Positions 1-7,243 of a stretch of DNA of 9,698 nucleotides are shown here, piece by piece. A program made the translations under genes and the position numbers. The stretch is from NCBI GenBank assembly GCA_027356675.1, contig DAHVXO010000114.1:1-9698 (forward strand), read 5' to 3'. The notes under the pieces are model-generated. The model did not search any database. It was not told the origin of the DNA and worked only from the letters and a program-made list of their open reading frames with translations. Position 1 is the stretch's first letter; each line of letters starts with the position of its first letter. The DNA comes from Symbiobacteriaceae bacterium. Its GTDB lineage: Bacteria > Bacillota_E > Symbiobacteriia > Symbiobacteriales > Symbiobacteriaceae.

Positions 1-665
1 AGGTCTGCGACCACCTTCAGCATTACCTCAGGGCCACAGGCCCAGACCTCGCCCACCTGGCCCAACTCGATCAGTTGGGACAGAGGCAGCGTGACCAGGC
101 CACGGGCGCCCGCACTGCCATCATCAGTCATGACCGTTACGGGCACACCAGTCTCGGCCAATTCCCGCGCTCCCGCCAGGTACGCTTCGTTGCGGGCGCC
201 AACCACAGCGATGCACTCCCGCGCGTCCGGACCGGCTACCGCCCGGGCCCGCACCGCCGCCGCCACCATGGGCGGGATGCCCAGGCCGCCACCCACCAGG
301 ACCAGCCGCCCCGACCCTACCGCGGGGTCCGGGAAGCTGTGCCCCAAGGGTCCCATCAGATCCAGCTCCGTGCCGGGCTCGATCGTGGCGAGGGCGCGTG
401 TCCCCCGCCCCACCACCCGGTAGATCAGGCTCACTTGCCCGCGGTCCGCATCGATTTCGCAGAGGCTGAAGGGCCGGCGCAGCAGCGGATCGATGGCCGT
501 GGCGCGATCTGGCACGCACCGGACCTCCACGAACTGGCCTGCCACAGCCCGCCTGGCGATTTCGGGCGCCCGGAGCACCAGCTTGTACACATCGCCGGCG
601 CCCGTGTGCCCCAGGACCGTCGCCCACTCCTGAACCCACTGAGCCTTTGTGCGAGACGCTTTCAA
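1..665 (-). CDS. pyrK: Dihydroorotate dehydrogenase electron-transfer subunit PyrK, 3' end beyond the window
   Basis: PyrK is the FAD and [2Fe-2S] subunit that passes electrons from the PyrD flavoprotein to NAD+ in the fourth step of UMP synthesis, in the cytoplasm. I translated 221 codons from the left edge without a stop. Visible family landmarks are RRPFSL at residues 63-68 (FAD binding), GPLGHSF at 105-111, the glycine-rich GGGLGIPPM at 125-133 (NAD/FAD domain), DDGSAGARG near 181-189 and CGPEVML at 210-216. The four cysteines of the iron-sulfur cluster normally follow this last motif and lie off the window. The start is inferred to be TTG at 665, which overlaps the pyrC stop as TTGA and implies translational coupling. 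No ATG or GTG gives a better fit to the family N-terminus, and the only upstream purine-rich site (AGGTGG) is rather distant. Identity is confident; the exact start is less so. Confidence 0.88.
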   Translation of the reverse strand, partial: MKASRTKAQWVQEWATVLGHTGAGDVYKLVLRAPEIARRAVAGQFVEVRCVPDRATAIDPLLRRPFSLCEIDADRGQVSLIYRVVGRGTRALATIEPGTELDLMGPLGHSFPDPAVGSGRLVLVGGGLGIPPMVAAAVRARAVAGPDARECIAVVGARNEAYLAGARELAETGVPVTVMTDDGSAGARGLVTLPLSQLIELGQVGEVWACGPEVMLKVVAD

Positions 666-1972
666 ACCCACGACGAATCCACCACCTGCTGGTCCAACAT
701 CCGCAGCTTGCCGCTCACGATGGTGGCGTACGGTGCACCCGTCAGTTCCCATCCAATAAAGGGGCTGTTCTTCGACTTGGAGGCCATCTCCTGCGCCAAA
801 ACGGTCCAACGCTTCGCGGGATCGAAGACGGTGACGTCCGCCTCGGCGCCCTCCGTCAGCGACGGCGGGGTCACACCCAACAACTGGGCCGGCCGGGTGG
901 ACATGAGTTCGACCATCTGCGAGAGCGTGATAACTCCGGTCCGCACCAGCCGGTCCAACGTTAGCCCCACCGCAGTCTCAAGCCCCGTGATGCCGAAGGA
1001 CGCGTTCTGATACTCGACCTCTTTCTCATCGTTGTGATGAGGGGCATGGTCGGTGGCAATCACGTCGATGGTACCGTCGGCAAGACCGGCGAGGATCGCC
1101 TGCCGATCCGCTTCCGTCCGGACCGGCGGGTTCATCTTCGTGTTGGTGCTATAGTTCATATCCGCCACGATCTGATCGGTCAGGGTGAAGTGGTGCGGGG
1201 TCGCCTCTGTGGAGACCTTGGCACCCATCTGCTTGCCCCAGCGGATCAGTTCCACCGAGTACTTGCTGGAGAGGTGCTGCATGTGGATGTGTGCCCCAGT
1301 CTCCAGCGAGAGCAGGATGTCCCGGGCCACGTGCAGTTCCTCGGAGGCCGCGGGGATGCCGCGGATGCCCAGGAGGGACGAGACCTTGCCAAAGTGCATG
1401 GCGCCGCCGCCCGAGAGGGACTTGTCCTCGCAGTGATCCATCACCATCAGCCCGAACTGCTTGGCGTAGATCATGGCCTGCCGCATGGTCTCGGCCTTCT
1501 CCACGGGTCTGCCGTCATCGGTGATGGCGACGATGCCGGCCGCCCGCATCTCCCCGATCTCGGCGAGTTCCTCGCCCTTGGAGCCCTTGGTGATGGCGCC
1601 GGTCGGCCAGACCTTGCAGAGCGCCTGCGCCGCCGCCTGGTCCTTGACGTAGGTTACCGTAATCACGTTGTCGATGACCGGGTTGGTGTTGGGCATGCAG
1701 GCCACGGCAACAAAGCCGCCACGCACCGCCGCCGCCGTGCCGCTCCGCATGTCTTCCTTATACTCCTGCCCCGGCACCCGCAGGTGCACATGCAAGTCGA
1801 TGAAGCCGGGGGCCACGATCTTGCCGCGCGCGTCGATGACCGTATCGACACCGTTGTCCGTGAGGTTCTCGCCGATGGCGGCGACCTGATCGTTGCGAAT
1901 GAGGAGATCAGCCACCTTGTCGAGCCCCGAGGCCGGATCCATCAGCCGGCCGCCGCGGATGAGAATGGTCAT
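662..1972 (-). CDS. pyrC: Dihydroorotase (class I, zinc amidohydrolase)
   Basis: It cyclises N-carbamoyl-L-aspartate to L-dihydroorotate, the third step of de novo pyrimidine synthesis. At 436 residues the length is normal for the Bacillus-type class I enzyme. Metal-site residues are all visible: H61 and H63 in DLHVHLR, the bridging-aspartate region TDDG at 151-154, H180 in MDHCED, H233 in MQHLSS and D308 in ATDHAPH. The substrate-side NPPVR is at 281-285. The ATG at 1972 overlaps the pyrB stop in an ATGA arrangement, so the two are probably translationally coupled. The gene ends in a TTGA overlap with pyrK. I see no broken or missing catalytic residue. Confidence 0.97.
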   Translation of the reverse strand: MTILIRGGRLMDPASGLDKVADLLIRNDQVAAIGENLTDNGVDTVIDARGKIVAPGFIDLHVHLRVPGQEYKEDMRSGTAAAVRGGFVAVACMPNTNPVIDNVITVTYVKDQAAAQALCKVWPTGAITKGSKGEELAEIGEMRAAGIVAITDDGRPVEKAETMRQAMIYAKQFGLMVMDHCEDKSLSGGGAMHFGKVSSLLGIRGIPAASEELHVARDILLSLETGAHIHMQHLSSKYSVELIRWGKQMGAKVSTEATPHHFTLTDQIVADMNYSTNTKMNPPVRTEADRQAILAGLADGTIDVIATDHAPHHNDEKEVEYQNASFGITGLETAVGLTLDRLVRTGVITLSQMVELMSTRPAQLLGVTPPSLTEGAEADVTVFDPAKRWTVLAQEMASKSKNSPFIGWELTGAPYATIVSGKLRMLDQQVVDSSWV

Positions 1973-2901
1973 GCGGCGTCGCCTCCCCCAAGCAAGAGGT
2001 AGAGCAGGGCCATGCGTACGGCTACGCCGTTGGTGACCTGCTCGAGAATGACAGAGTGATTGCCATCAGCGATGGCGGAACTAATCTCAACCCCGCGGTT
2101 CATGGGACCGGGATGCATCAGGGTCACATCGGACTTGGCCAACTTCAGCCGGTTCTCGTTGATGCCCCAGAACTTGTGGTACTCTGCTACGCTGGGGAAG
2201 AGCGCCTTCTCCATACGCTCGAGCTGCAGGCGCAGGACGTTGACCACATCGGCACCCTCCAGGGCCTCTTCGACCCGGGTGGTCACATGGACCCCCAATT
2301 CCTCGAAGCCGGCAGGCAGCAAGGTCGACGGACCCGCCACCCAGACCTCGGCCCCGTACTTCAGGAGCCCGTGGATGTTCGAGCGGGCAACCCGGCTGTG
2401 GAAGATATCCCCGATGATGGCGACCTTCAGGCCATCCAGGCGGCCCTTCTTCTGACGGATGGTGAGCATGTCGAGCAACCCCTGGGTCGGGTGCTCGTGG
2501 ATGCCATCGCCGGCGTTGATGACCGAGGCGCTCAGCCGCTCGGCCAGGAAGTGGGGGGCGCCGCCCATGGGATGGCGCATCACCACCATGTCAATGCCCA
2601 TGGCCTCCAGGTTCCGGGCGGTGTCCTTTAAGGTCTCACCCTTCTGGACGGACGAGGTAGAGACGGAGATGCCTCCGGTATCGGCCGACAGGTACTTCCC
2701 CGCCATCTCAAATGACTTGACGGTGCGGGTGGAGTTCTCGTAGAAGAGGGTGATGAAACTCTTGCCGCGCAGGGTGGGGAGCTTCTTGATGGGGCGGCTC
2801 GTGATCTCCTTCAGGTTCTCGGCGGTATCGAGGATCAGGTCGATCTCTTCCTTCGACATCTCCCTCAGTCCCAGGATGTCCTTGCGATTGAGGCGAACCA
2901 T
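1969..2901 (-). CDS. pyrB: Aspartate carbamoyltransferase catalytic subunit
   Basis: It condenses carbamoyl phosphate with L-aspartate, the committed step of pyrimidine synthesis. The 310-residue length fits the catalytic chain found without PyrI in Gram-positive bacteria, and no pyrI is seen here. The carbamoyl-phosphate signature FYENSTRT is at 53-60, the second-subunit lysine at K87 (SVQKGET), HPTQGLLD at 137-144, [12 protein letters not shown] at 164-175, RLQLER at 224-229 (aspartate binding) and HPGPMNRG at 263-270. One oddity is that the residue after the signature is Val61, where STRTR is more usual. It lies outside the conserved F-x-E-x-S-T-R-T core. A strong AAAGGAGG site sits 6 nt before the ATG and overlaps the pyrR stop codon, which is 12 nt away, so no separate attenuator fits between pyrR and pyrB. 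Confidence 0.97.
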   Translation of the reverse strand: MVRLNRKDILGLREMSKEEIDLILDTAENLKEITSRPIKKLPTLRGKSFITLFYENSTRTVKSFEMAGKYLSADTGGISVSTSSVQKGETLKDTARNLEAMGIDMVVMRHPMGGAPHFLAERLSASVINAGDGIHEHPTQGLLDMLTIRQKKGRLDGLKVAIIGDIFHSRVARSNIHGLLKYGAEVWVAGPSTLLPAGFEELGVHVTTRVEEALEGADVVNVLRLQLERMEKALFPSVAEYHKFWGINENRLKLAKSDVTLMHPGPMNRGVEISSAIADGNHSVILEQVTNGVAVRMALLYLLLGGGDAA

Positions 2902-2913
2902 GACGGACCTCCT

Positions 2914-3456
2914 TTAGGGCAAGTCGTAGAGGGCAACGAAGTCCTCGCCATCCACTTCAGTCATGTGCACTTCGACCACTTCACGGCGCGATGTGGGCGC
3001 GTTCTTCCCCACGTAGTCGGCCCGGATTGGCAGCTCACGGTGGCCCCGGTCAACCAGGACGGCCAGTTGGATCGACGCCGGCCGCCCGATATCCAGAAGG
3101 GCGTCCAGGGCCGCCCGGATGGTCCGGCCGGTATAGATCACATCATCCACTAGCACGACCACGGTTCCGGGTAGCTTGAAATCCACGCTGGACCGGTGGA
3201 CCTGGGGTACGGAACTGAGCTCGGTCAGGTCATCCCGGTACAGGGTGATATCCAGTACCCCCACCGGCACGTCGTGGGTCTCGAACTCCTTGAGCTTGGC
3301 TGCCAGCCGGTGCGCCAGGGGCACGCCCCGGCGCCGGATGCCCACCAAGGCAACGTGTTGCACACCCTTGTTGCGCTCGAGGATCTCGTGGGCGATCCGG
3401 GAGAGGGCCCGGTTCATCTGTTCGCCATCCATCAACATCGCCTTGGGTTCTGACAT
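2914..3456 (-). CDS. pyrR: Bifunctional pyr operon RNA-binding attenuator / uracil phosphoribosyltransferase PyrR
   Basis: PyrR binds the nascent pyr leader RNA when UMP or UTP is high and shifts it to the terminator form. Many homologues also make UMP from uracil and PRPP. The type I PRT signature [13 protein letters not shown] lies at residues 100-112, with the family's RRRG near 41-44 and [17 protein letters not shown] at about 136-152. The chosen ATG gives 180 residues, the usual family size, and is preceded by the strong site AAGGAGGTGG. The open frame continues 56 codons further upstream through the leader, but that stretch is not PyrR-like and is a high-GC artefact. PyrR is the first gene of the operon, directly behind the attenuator it is expected to control. 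Confidence 0.97.
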   Translation of the reverse strand: MSEPKAMLMDGEQMNRALSRIAHEILERNKGVQHVALVGIRRRGVPLAHRLAAKLKEFETHDVPVGVLDITLYRDDLTELSSVPQVHRSSVDFKLPGTVVVLVDDVIYTGRTIRAALDALLDIGRPASIQLAVLVDRGHRELPIRADYVGKNAPTSRREVVEVHMTEVDGEDFVALYDLP

Positions 3457-3461
3457 CGCTA

Positions 3462-3471
3462 CCACCTCCTT
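3462..3471 (-). promoter_or_regulatory. Ribosome binding site of pyrR
   Basis: AAGGAGGTGG on the minus strand lies just before the ATG at 3456, with a short spacer (TAGCG). It is close to the perfect anti-SD complement. It decides the pyrR start in favour of the 180-residue product over the longer open frame. Confidence 0.85.
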
Positions 3472-3486
3472 ATGGTCTAGCACGGT

Positions 3487-3511
3487 CTCGGCCGGTATGG
3501 ACGAGGCCGAG
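3487..3511 (-). other. GC-rich hairpin just upstream of the pyrR RBS
   Basis: On the minus strand CTCGGCC (3511-3505) and GGCCGAG (3493-3487) form a perfect 7-bp stem with an 11-nt loop. It ends about 15 nt before the pyrR Shine-Dalgarno site and has no U-tract, so it is not an intrinsic terminator. It could affect leader processing, mRNA stability or translation. The function is unknown. Confidence 0.45.
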
Positions 3512-3570
3512 CCCGTTTTCGTCAGCAGGGGCTTCGACTGGTCCTGCACGGTCGAACCCCCTTGTCGATG

Positions 3571-3596
3571 GGGGGAGGCAGGGCGCCGCCTCCCCC
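3571..3596 (-). other. Strong GC hairpin in the pyrR 5' UTR, after the attenuator
   Basis: On the minus strand GGGGGAGGC (3596-3588) pairs with GCCTCCCCC (3579-3571) around an 8-nt loop. The stem is 9 bp and almost all G-C. It follows the attenuator terminator by about 20 nt and is followed by CCATCGAC, not a U-run. It may stabilise the 5' end of read-through transcripts or act as a processing or pause site. This is inference from structure only. Confidence 0.5.
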
Positions 3597-3618
3597 ATTC
3601 CCCCGGCGACCGAAGCCT

Positions 3619-3655
3619 AAACACAAAAACTCCTTACCAGATAAGGCAAGGAGTT
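3619..3655 (-). terminator. Intrinsic terminator of the pyr attenuator
   Basis: On the minus strand AACTCCTTGCC (3655-3645) pairs with GGTAAGGAGTT (3638-3628) around a 6-nt loop. This is an 11-bp stem with one G-U pair, followed by a T-rich run (TTTGTGTTT). It lies between the PyrR-binding hairpin and pyrR. Its 5' arm can alternatively pair with an identical GGTAAGGAG copy further upstream at 3725-3717, which would form the antiterminator. This is the classic PyrR-type arrangement. Confidence 0.85.
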
Positions 3656-3668
3656 GCGCTCGAATTTA

Positions 3669-3710
3669 TGCACACGTGGATAGACCTGATCAGTCTTGGG
3701 ACCGTGTGCA
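3669..3710 (-). other. Hairpin enclosed in the pyr antiterminator
   Basis: On the minus strand TGCACACG (3710-3703) pairs perfectly with CGTGTGCA (3676-3669), and an inner AGAC/GTCT stem can stack inside. It sits between the two copies of the GGTAAGGAG switch element, so it would lie inside the antiterminator loop and bring the pairing arms together. It has no U-tract and is not itself a terminator. Confidence 0.6.
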
Positions 3711-3715
3711 CTCCT

Positions 3716-3751
3716 GCTCCTTACCAGCCTCGCGGGACTGCTTAAAGTAGC
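3716..3751 (-). promoter_or_regulatory. PyrR-binding anti-antiterminator hairpin of the pyr leader
   Basis: The minus-strand sequence at 3739-3726 reads AGTCCCGCGAGGCT. This fits my recollection of the PyrR-binding-loop consensus ARUCCNGNGAGGYU exactly. The flanks extend it into a longer hairpin: GCT then CTTTA on the 5' side pair with TAAGG then AGC on the 3' side. The 3' side includes the GGTAAGGAG copy needed for the antiterminator. PyrR plus UMP would stabilise this hairpin, sequester that copy and let the downstream terminator form. With low UMP the copy would be free and transcription would continue into pyrRBCK. The mechanism comes from the known family; the elements are read directly here. 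Confidence 0.88.
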
Positions 3752-3766
3752 TTTTATGCTTGTTTC

Positions 3767-3795
3767 ACCTTACCATTCTTCGCCGGACGGGTCAA
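3767..3795 (-). promoter_or_regulatory. Candidate promoter of the pyrR-pyrB-pyrC-pyrK operon
   Basis: On the minus strand a -35-like TTGACC (3795-3790) is 17 nt from TAAGGT (3772-3767). The -10 is weak against TATAAT, but it is preceded by TGG, an extended -10 element. Transcription would start around 3760, a few bases before the PyrR-binding hairpin, which is where an attenuator leader should begin. The divergent two-component operon begins on the other side, so the intergenic region carries two promoters. Confidence 0.6.
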
Positions 3796-3804
3796 GGCCT
3801 GCCA

Positions 3805-3834
3805 TTCATCATCTGTTCATATGTCAGACATAAT
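3805..3834 (+). promoter_or_regulatory. 11-bp-spaced direct repeats and candidate promoter of the two-component operon
   Basis: Three related 6-mers occur at an exact 11-bp spacing: TTCATC (3805-3810), TTCATA (3816-3821) and GACATA (3827-3832). PhoB/PhoP/OmpR-family regulators typically bind tandem 6-mers separated by 5 nt, and the downstream gene encodes such a regulator, so autoregulation is plausible. A -10-like CATAAT lies at 3829-3834. The first repeat, 18 nt upstream, is only a poor -35 match, as expected for an activator-dependent promoter. Both the operator and promoter calls are inference. No better promoter was found before the regulator gene. Confidence 0.4.
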
Positions 3835-3935
3835 GGCGCCTCAATCGTGGGATACCATGGGAAGAGAATATACAGGATGAATAGGGTGCCGGGTCGAATG
3901 GAGTTGCGCAGCGCCGAAATGTGGAGGTGCCCAGG

Positions 3936-4637
3936 ATGACGCGGCACGTGCTGGTAGTCGACGATGAACCCAACATTCGTGAGCTTTGCCGCCTGTACTT
4001 GGAGCAGGAAGGCTTTGCGGTCGATGAGGCTGCCGACGGCCTGGAGGCCATCAAGGCGGCCAAGGCCATCCGCCCAGATGTGGTCGTACTCGACCTTATG
4101 CTCCCCGGCAAGGGGGGGTTTGATGTTTGCCGCGAGCTGCGGGAGATCAACATCCCCTGCATCATGCTGACGGCCCGCGGGGATGAGGTCGACAAGATCC
4201 TCGGCCTGGAACTGGGCGCAGACGATTACATGACCAAGCCATTTAGCCCGCGCGAACTGGTCGCCCGGGTCAAGGTGATCGTGCGGCGGGGTGAGCGGGG
4301 GACACCGGCACCCGAGCCGCCCAAGGTAACTGAGCGGCTGGAGTTCTCGGACTTCGTCATCGACCTGGCAGGGCGGACCCTGACCGTACAGGGCAAGGAA
4401 GTCGACTGCCCGCCCAAGGAGTTTGACCTGCTGGCCATGCTAGCCCAGAACCCCCACCGGGCCTTCACTCGGGAGCAGCTACTGGAGAAGGTCTGGGACT
4501 ACAGTTTCTACGGCGACTTCCGCACGGTCGATGTGCATGTACAGCGCATCCGGCGCAAGATCGAGCCGGATGCGGAGAAGCCACGGTACGTCAAGACGGT
4601 TTGGGGCGTCGGCTATAAGTTTGAGACGGGCGCCTGA
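3936..4637 (+). CDS. OmpR/PhoB-family DNA-binding response regulator
   Basis: This is a 233-residue two-domain regulator. The receiver domain spans about residues 4-117 and has the acidic pair D9/D10, the phospho-acceptor D53 in VVLDLMLPG, the switch T79 in MLTA and K101 in MTKPF. A winged-helix DNA-binding domain fills about 134-233, ending in the family's VWGVGYKFE. I chose ATG at 3936 because GGAGGTG lies at 3923-3929 with proper spacing. An in-frame GTG at 3921 would place the ribosome site inside the coding sequence. It is divergent from the pyr operon and followed after 3 nt by its presumed partner kinase. The signal and the targets cannot be read from the sequence. PhoP, ResD and WalR-type regulators look alike at this level, so no gene symbol is given. 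Confidence 0.95.
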   Translation: MTRHVLVVDDEPNIRELCRLYLEQEGFAVDEAADGLEAIKAAKAIRPDVVVLDLMLPGKGGFDVCRELREINIPCIMLTARGDEVDKILGLELGADDYMTKPFSPRELVARVKVIVRRGERGTPAPEPPKVTERLEFSDFVIDLAGRTLTVQGKEVDCPPKEFDLLAMLAQNPHRAFTREQLLEKVWDYSFYGDFRTVDVHVQRIRRKIEPDAEKPRYVKTVWGVGYKFETGA

Positions 4638-4640
4638 GCC

Positions 4641-6071
4641 ATGCGTATTGGCACGAAGCTGGTCATCACGTATCTGATCCTGATCGGGCTAATCGCCCTG
4701 GTCTCCGTCACCGCCCTGCCGGGGTGGGTAACCGGGGCGGTGATTCGCGCCGAACATCAGCGGCTGCAGACCCAGGCCAACGCCTTCGCCAGCGATATCT
4801 CCAACCGAGCAAGAAACCGCAAGACGACGCTGGCATTCGCCAATACCCTCACCCTGATCGAGAGCGTGCTCTCGGATGTGACCATGGCGATCGTCAGTGA
4901 GAAGGGCGTGATCGTCAAGAGCACTGACCCCAAGTTGGAACGGGTCAAACTGGATTTGCAACTGTTGCGGCAGATGCAGCGGCAGCGCCAGCTCCTCTTC
5001 CCCACCGTGCCGCGCATACCCGAGGTTGGGCAAAGACTATACGCCATGACGCCCTTGCAGAGCGACGAACTGAAGGGATACTCGCTCATTCTCTTTCGGG
5101 ACGTCCAGTACATCCAGAATATCGCCTGGCCCATCACTTTGCGGATGTTCCTGGTGGTAGGCGTGATCCTGCTGATGTCCCTCGGGGTCATAGCGTGGCT
5201 CAGCCGCGACCTCGTGGGACGGATCCACTCTACAGGTGTGGCCGCCCGGGCGCTGGCAGAGGGTGACCTCACCCAGCGGGTTCCCGAGGTCGGGACGGAT
5301 GAAATCCGAGACTTGGCGAGCCACTTCAACCATATGGCACAACGGACCGAGACCCTGGTGGATGGGTTGCGCCGCTCTGAGCGACTGCGCAAGGAGATGC
5401 TGGTGACGGTCTCCCACGAACTGCGGACGCCCTTGACCTCCATTGCCGGGTTTGCCGAGGCACTCAAGGACGGCGTGGTCAAAGAAGATGCCCAGAAGCT
5501 GCGGTACTACCAGATCATCGCCACCGAGGCGGCGCGCCTCAAGCGCATGATCAACGACGTCTTCGATGTGGCCAAGCTCGAGGCCGGTCAGGTGGAGATT
5601 CGCCTGCAGGCCATGTCGGTGACACCATGGCTGATTGAAGTGGTGGATGGGTTCACGCCCATGGCCGAACAGCGCGGGATCCGGCTGGAATTGGCGGTCG
5701 GGCCGGCGGCCGAGCGGGCCCGGATCTATGGGGACCGGGACCGGCTGGACCAGATAGTGGGCAACCTTGTCAGCAACGCGATGCGCTTCTCGCCGGATGG
5801 TGGGATCATCACAGTACGGACCCGGGCCGAGGGCGATGACCTGGTACTCGAGGTGTCAGACCAGGGGCCGGGTATATCCCCGGAGGAGGCAGCCCGGGTC
5901 TTCGACCAGTTCTGGCAGGGGGCCACTAAGGGCAAGGGGCATGTGGGGGCAGGGCTCGGCTTGGCCATCGTCAAGTCCCTGGTCGAAGCCCATGGTGGCA
6001 CGGTGGGGGTCATGAGCACGCCCGGTGCGGGGGCGACCTTCTGGGTCCGGCTCAAGCGGTTGTCAGCATAA
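4641..6071 (+). CDS. Membrane sensor histidine kinase (HAMP, HisKA, HATPase)
   Basis: This 476-residue kinase is presumably the partner of the upstream regulator. Transmembrane helix 1 is at about residues 7-32 and helix 2 at about 167-188. They bracket a roughly 135-residue extracytoplasmic sensor region that is rich in Gln/Arg and lacks a motif I recognise. A HAMP linker follows (about 190-245). The dimerisation domain carries the phospho-acceptor H259 in VSHELRTPLTS. The ATPase domain shows an N-box with NLVSNAMRFSP at 375-385, a G1 box DQGPGIS at 407-413 and a G2 box GAGLGLAIV at 436-444, so all catalytic boxes are intact. The start is the ATG 3 nt after the regulator stop with little Shine-Dalgarno sequence, so translation probably depends on coupling. 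The signal sensed is unknown. Confidence 0.95.
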   Translation: MRIGTKLVITYLILIGLIALVSVTALPGWVTGAVIRAEHQRLQTQANAFASDISNRARNRKTTLAFANTLTLIESVLSDVTMAIVSEKGVIVKSTDPKLERVKLDLQLLRQMQRQRQLLFPTVPRIPEVGQRLYAMTPLQSDELKGYSLILFRDVQYIQNIAWPITLRMFLVVGVILLMSLGVIAWLSRDLVGRIHSTGVAARALAEGDLTQRVPEVGTDEIRDLASHFNHMAQRTETLVDGLRRSERLRKEMLVTVSHELRTPLTSIAGFAEALKDGVVKEDAQKLRYYQIIATEAARLKRMINDVFDVAKLEAGQVEIRLQAMSVTPWLIEVVDGFTPMAEQRGIRLELAVGPAAERARIYGDRDRLDQIVGNLVSNAMRFSPDGGIITVRTRAEGDDLVLEVSDQGPGISPEEAARVFDQFWQGATKGKGHVGAGLGLAIVKSLVEAHGGTVGVMSTPGAGATFWVRLKRLSA

Positions 6072-6085
6072 GGGATGTTACGGTC

Positions 6086-6118
6086 GAGGGGCTCCAGCCA
6101 CATGGGCTGGGGCTCCTC
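6086..6118. terminator. Strong hairpin between convergent genes, probable terminator of the two-component operon
   Basis: GAGGGGCTCCAGCC (6086-6099) pairs with GGCTGGGGCTCCTC (6105-6118) over 14 bp with two G-U pairs and a 5-nt loop. It starts 14 nt after the kinase stop. The following GTTTGG is a weak U-tract. On the minus strand no T-run follows, so it is a poorer terminator for the converging lipoprotein gene, for which I find no other convincing terminator in 6119-6217. Confidence 0.7.
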
Positions 6119-6217
6119 GTTTGGCGACTTTGCGGGCCCGTCCCGGTCTAAACGTGATTGGCCCGGTGGTTCATTTAAAATCTATAAGATACTGGATACA
6201 AGCTCGGGGTGAAACGC

Positions 6218-7243
6218 TTACCGGACCAGTCGCCGAGTCTCAATCACCCAGGCGCTCTCCGCCACAAACCAGGGCCACTGTAAGTCAGGGTGTTGTTCCC
6301 GGATGGAGGCCAGCGCCTGGCGGGCACTCTCGAGGTCTCCGGCCAGCGCAGCCGCATAGGCGGTGAGCAGCCACGGGAAGTCCCCCGCCTGCAGCTTCCG
6401 CCAGGTGGGCTGTGCCGCGTCCATCGCCCGAAAACCCGACGCCTCATCGGTCAGCCCCCAGACGAGCGGGAAGACCTGCGCTACCGAATCGGGGTAGAAC
6501 CTGTGGCCATCGCTCTCAACCAGGCTTCCCCGCCGGGTGATCGCCCAGCCCCAGAGCCCGTCCGGCTGCCGGAAGCTGAGGAGGGCGGCCCTCACCTGCT
6601 CGGACCTGCGGTGAGCAAGGGCGGCAGACGGGTGGTCTCCCTGCCTGCTCATGAGCCGGGACCAATCCAGCCAACCCCGGTACACCTCACAGTTATCCAT
6701 GAGGAGCTTTCTGGGATACCCGGGTTTGGCCCAGGTCAACCCGTCCCGGTCCGTCACGGCCACGATCGCGCTGCTGACCCGGTCCAGTTTCTCACGGTTG
6801 CTGGTTACCCATCGGGAGTCGCCACCGGCTTCGATCCACGCCGCTACCAGGGAGAGGAAGGTCGCAGCATAGGAATCGGTGGAGTCGGCGTCGCCGGTTG
6901 ATATCTCCTGCCCGTCTGCGACATGGTAGTCATCGATGGTGCCGTCCGGTTTGAGGTGCGCCAGATACCAGTTCATGTACCGCTGGACCGGGAGCAGGTG
7001 GCCCGACGCTCTCAGCAAGGCCCTTGCCGCCAGGTTGCCAAAGTAAGGGTTGATGACGCCCTGATCGGGTCTCATGGCAATAGCACCACTGGGCCGCTGG
7101 GAATCGAGGATAAACTGAACGTGTGCAACCGTGTCATCTGCCGAACTGGAGACCGGCATTCGGGGAGACTGGGCGCGGCGGGCCGGAGCGCACGCCGGCA
7201 GCATGGCGACCACCAGAAGGAAGAGCAGAGCTAGTTTGACCAT
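6218..7243 (-). CDS. Predicted lipoprotein of unknown function, alpha-helical six-hairpin-glycosidase-like
   Basis: The 341-residue protein starts with a short hydrophobic signal peptide (residues 3-17) ending in a lipobox LPAC with the lipidation cysteine at 18. It should therefore be exported and anchored on the outer face of the membrane. The body is mostly amphipathic helices with aromatic-rich segments. DADSTDSYAATFL at 118-130, the WAKPGYPRKLLMDNCEVYRGWL area at 171-192 (Trp, Asp, Tyr rich) and QPDGLWGWA at 226-234 resemble the repeated helical hairpins of (alpha/alpha)6-barrel glycan-processing enzymes. I cannot assign a family or a catalytic pair. GGGAGG lies 5 nt before the ATG and supports the start. 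It is convergent with the two-component operon and has no obvious partner gene, so its role is not given by context. Confidence 0.85.
   Translation of the reverse strand: MVKLALLFLLVVAMLPACAPARRAQSPRMPVSSSADDTVAHVQFILDSQRPSGAIAMRPDQGVINPYFGNLAARALLRASGHLLPVQRYMNWYLAHLKPDGTIDDYHVADGQEISTGDADSTDSYAATFLSLVAAWIEAGGDSRWVTSNREKLDRVSSAIVAVTDRDGLTWAKPGYPRKLLMDNCEVYRGWLDWSRLMSRQGDHPSAALAHRRSEQVRAALLSFRQPDGLWGWAITRRGSLVESDGHRFYPDSVAQVFPLVWGLTDEASGFRAMDAAQPTWRKLQAGDFPWLLTAYAAALAGDLESARQALASIREQHPDLQWPWFVAESAWVIETRRLVR

Noticed and set aside
124..639. Minus-strand open frame of 171 residues, Gly/Arg-rich
   Set aside because: It is a frame shadow of pyrK. The true frame carries RRPFSL, GGGLGIPPM and CGPEV.
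3457..3624. N-terminally extended PyrR start at 3624
   Set aside because: The extra 56 codons lie over leader hairpins and lack PyrR homology. The perfect ribosome site at 3462-3471 supports the start at 3456.
6119..6217. CGGGCC/GGCCCG inverted repeat as terminator of the lipoprotein gene
   Set aside because: Only six pairs with a long loop and no T-run on the minus strand; not convincing.
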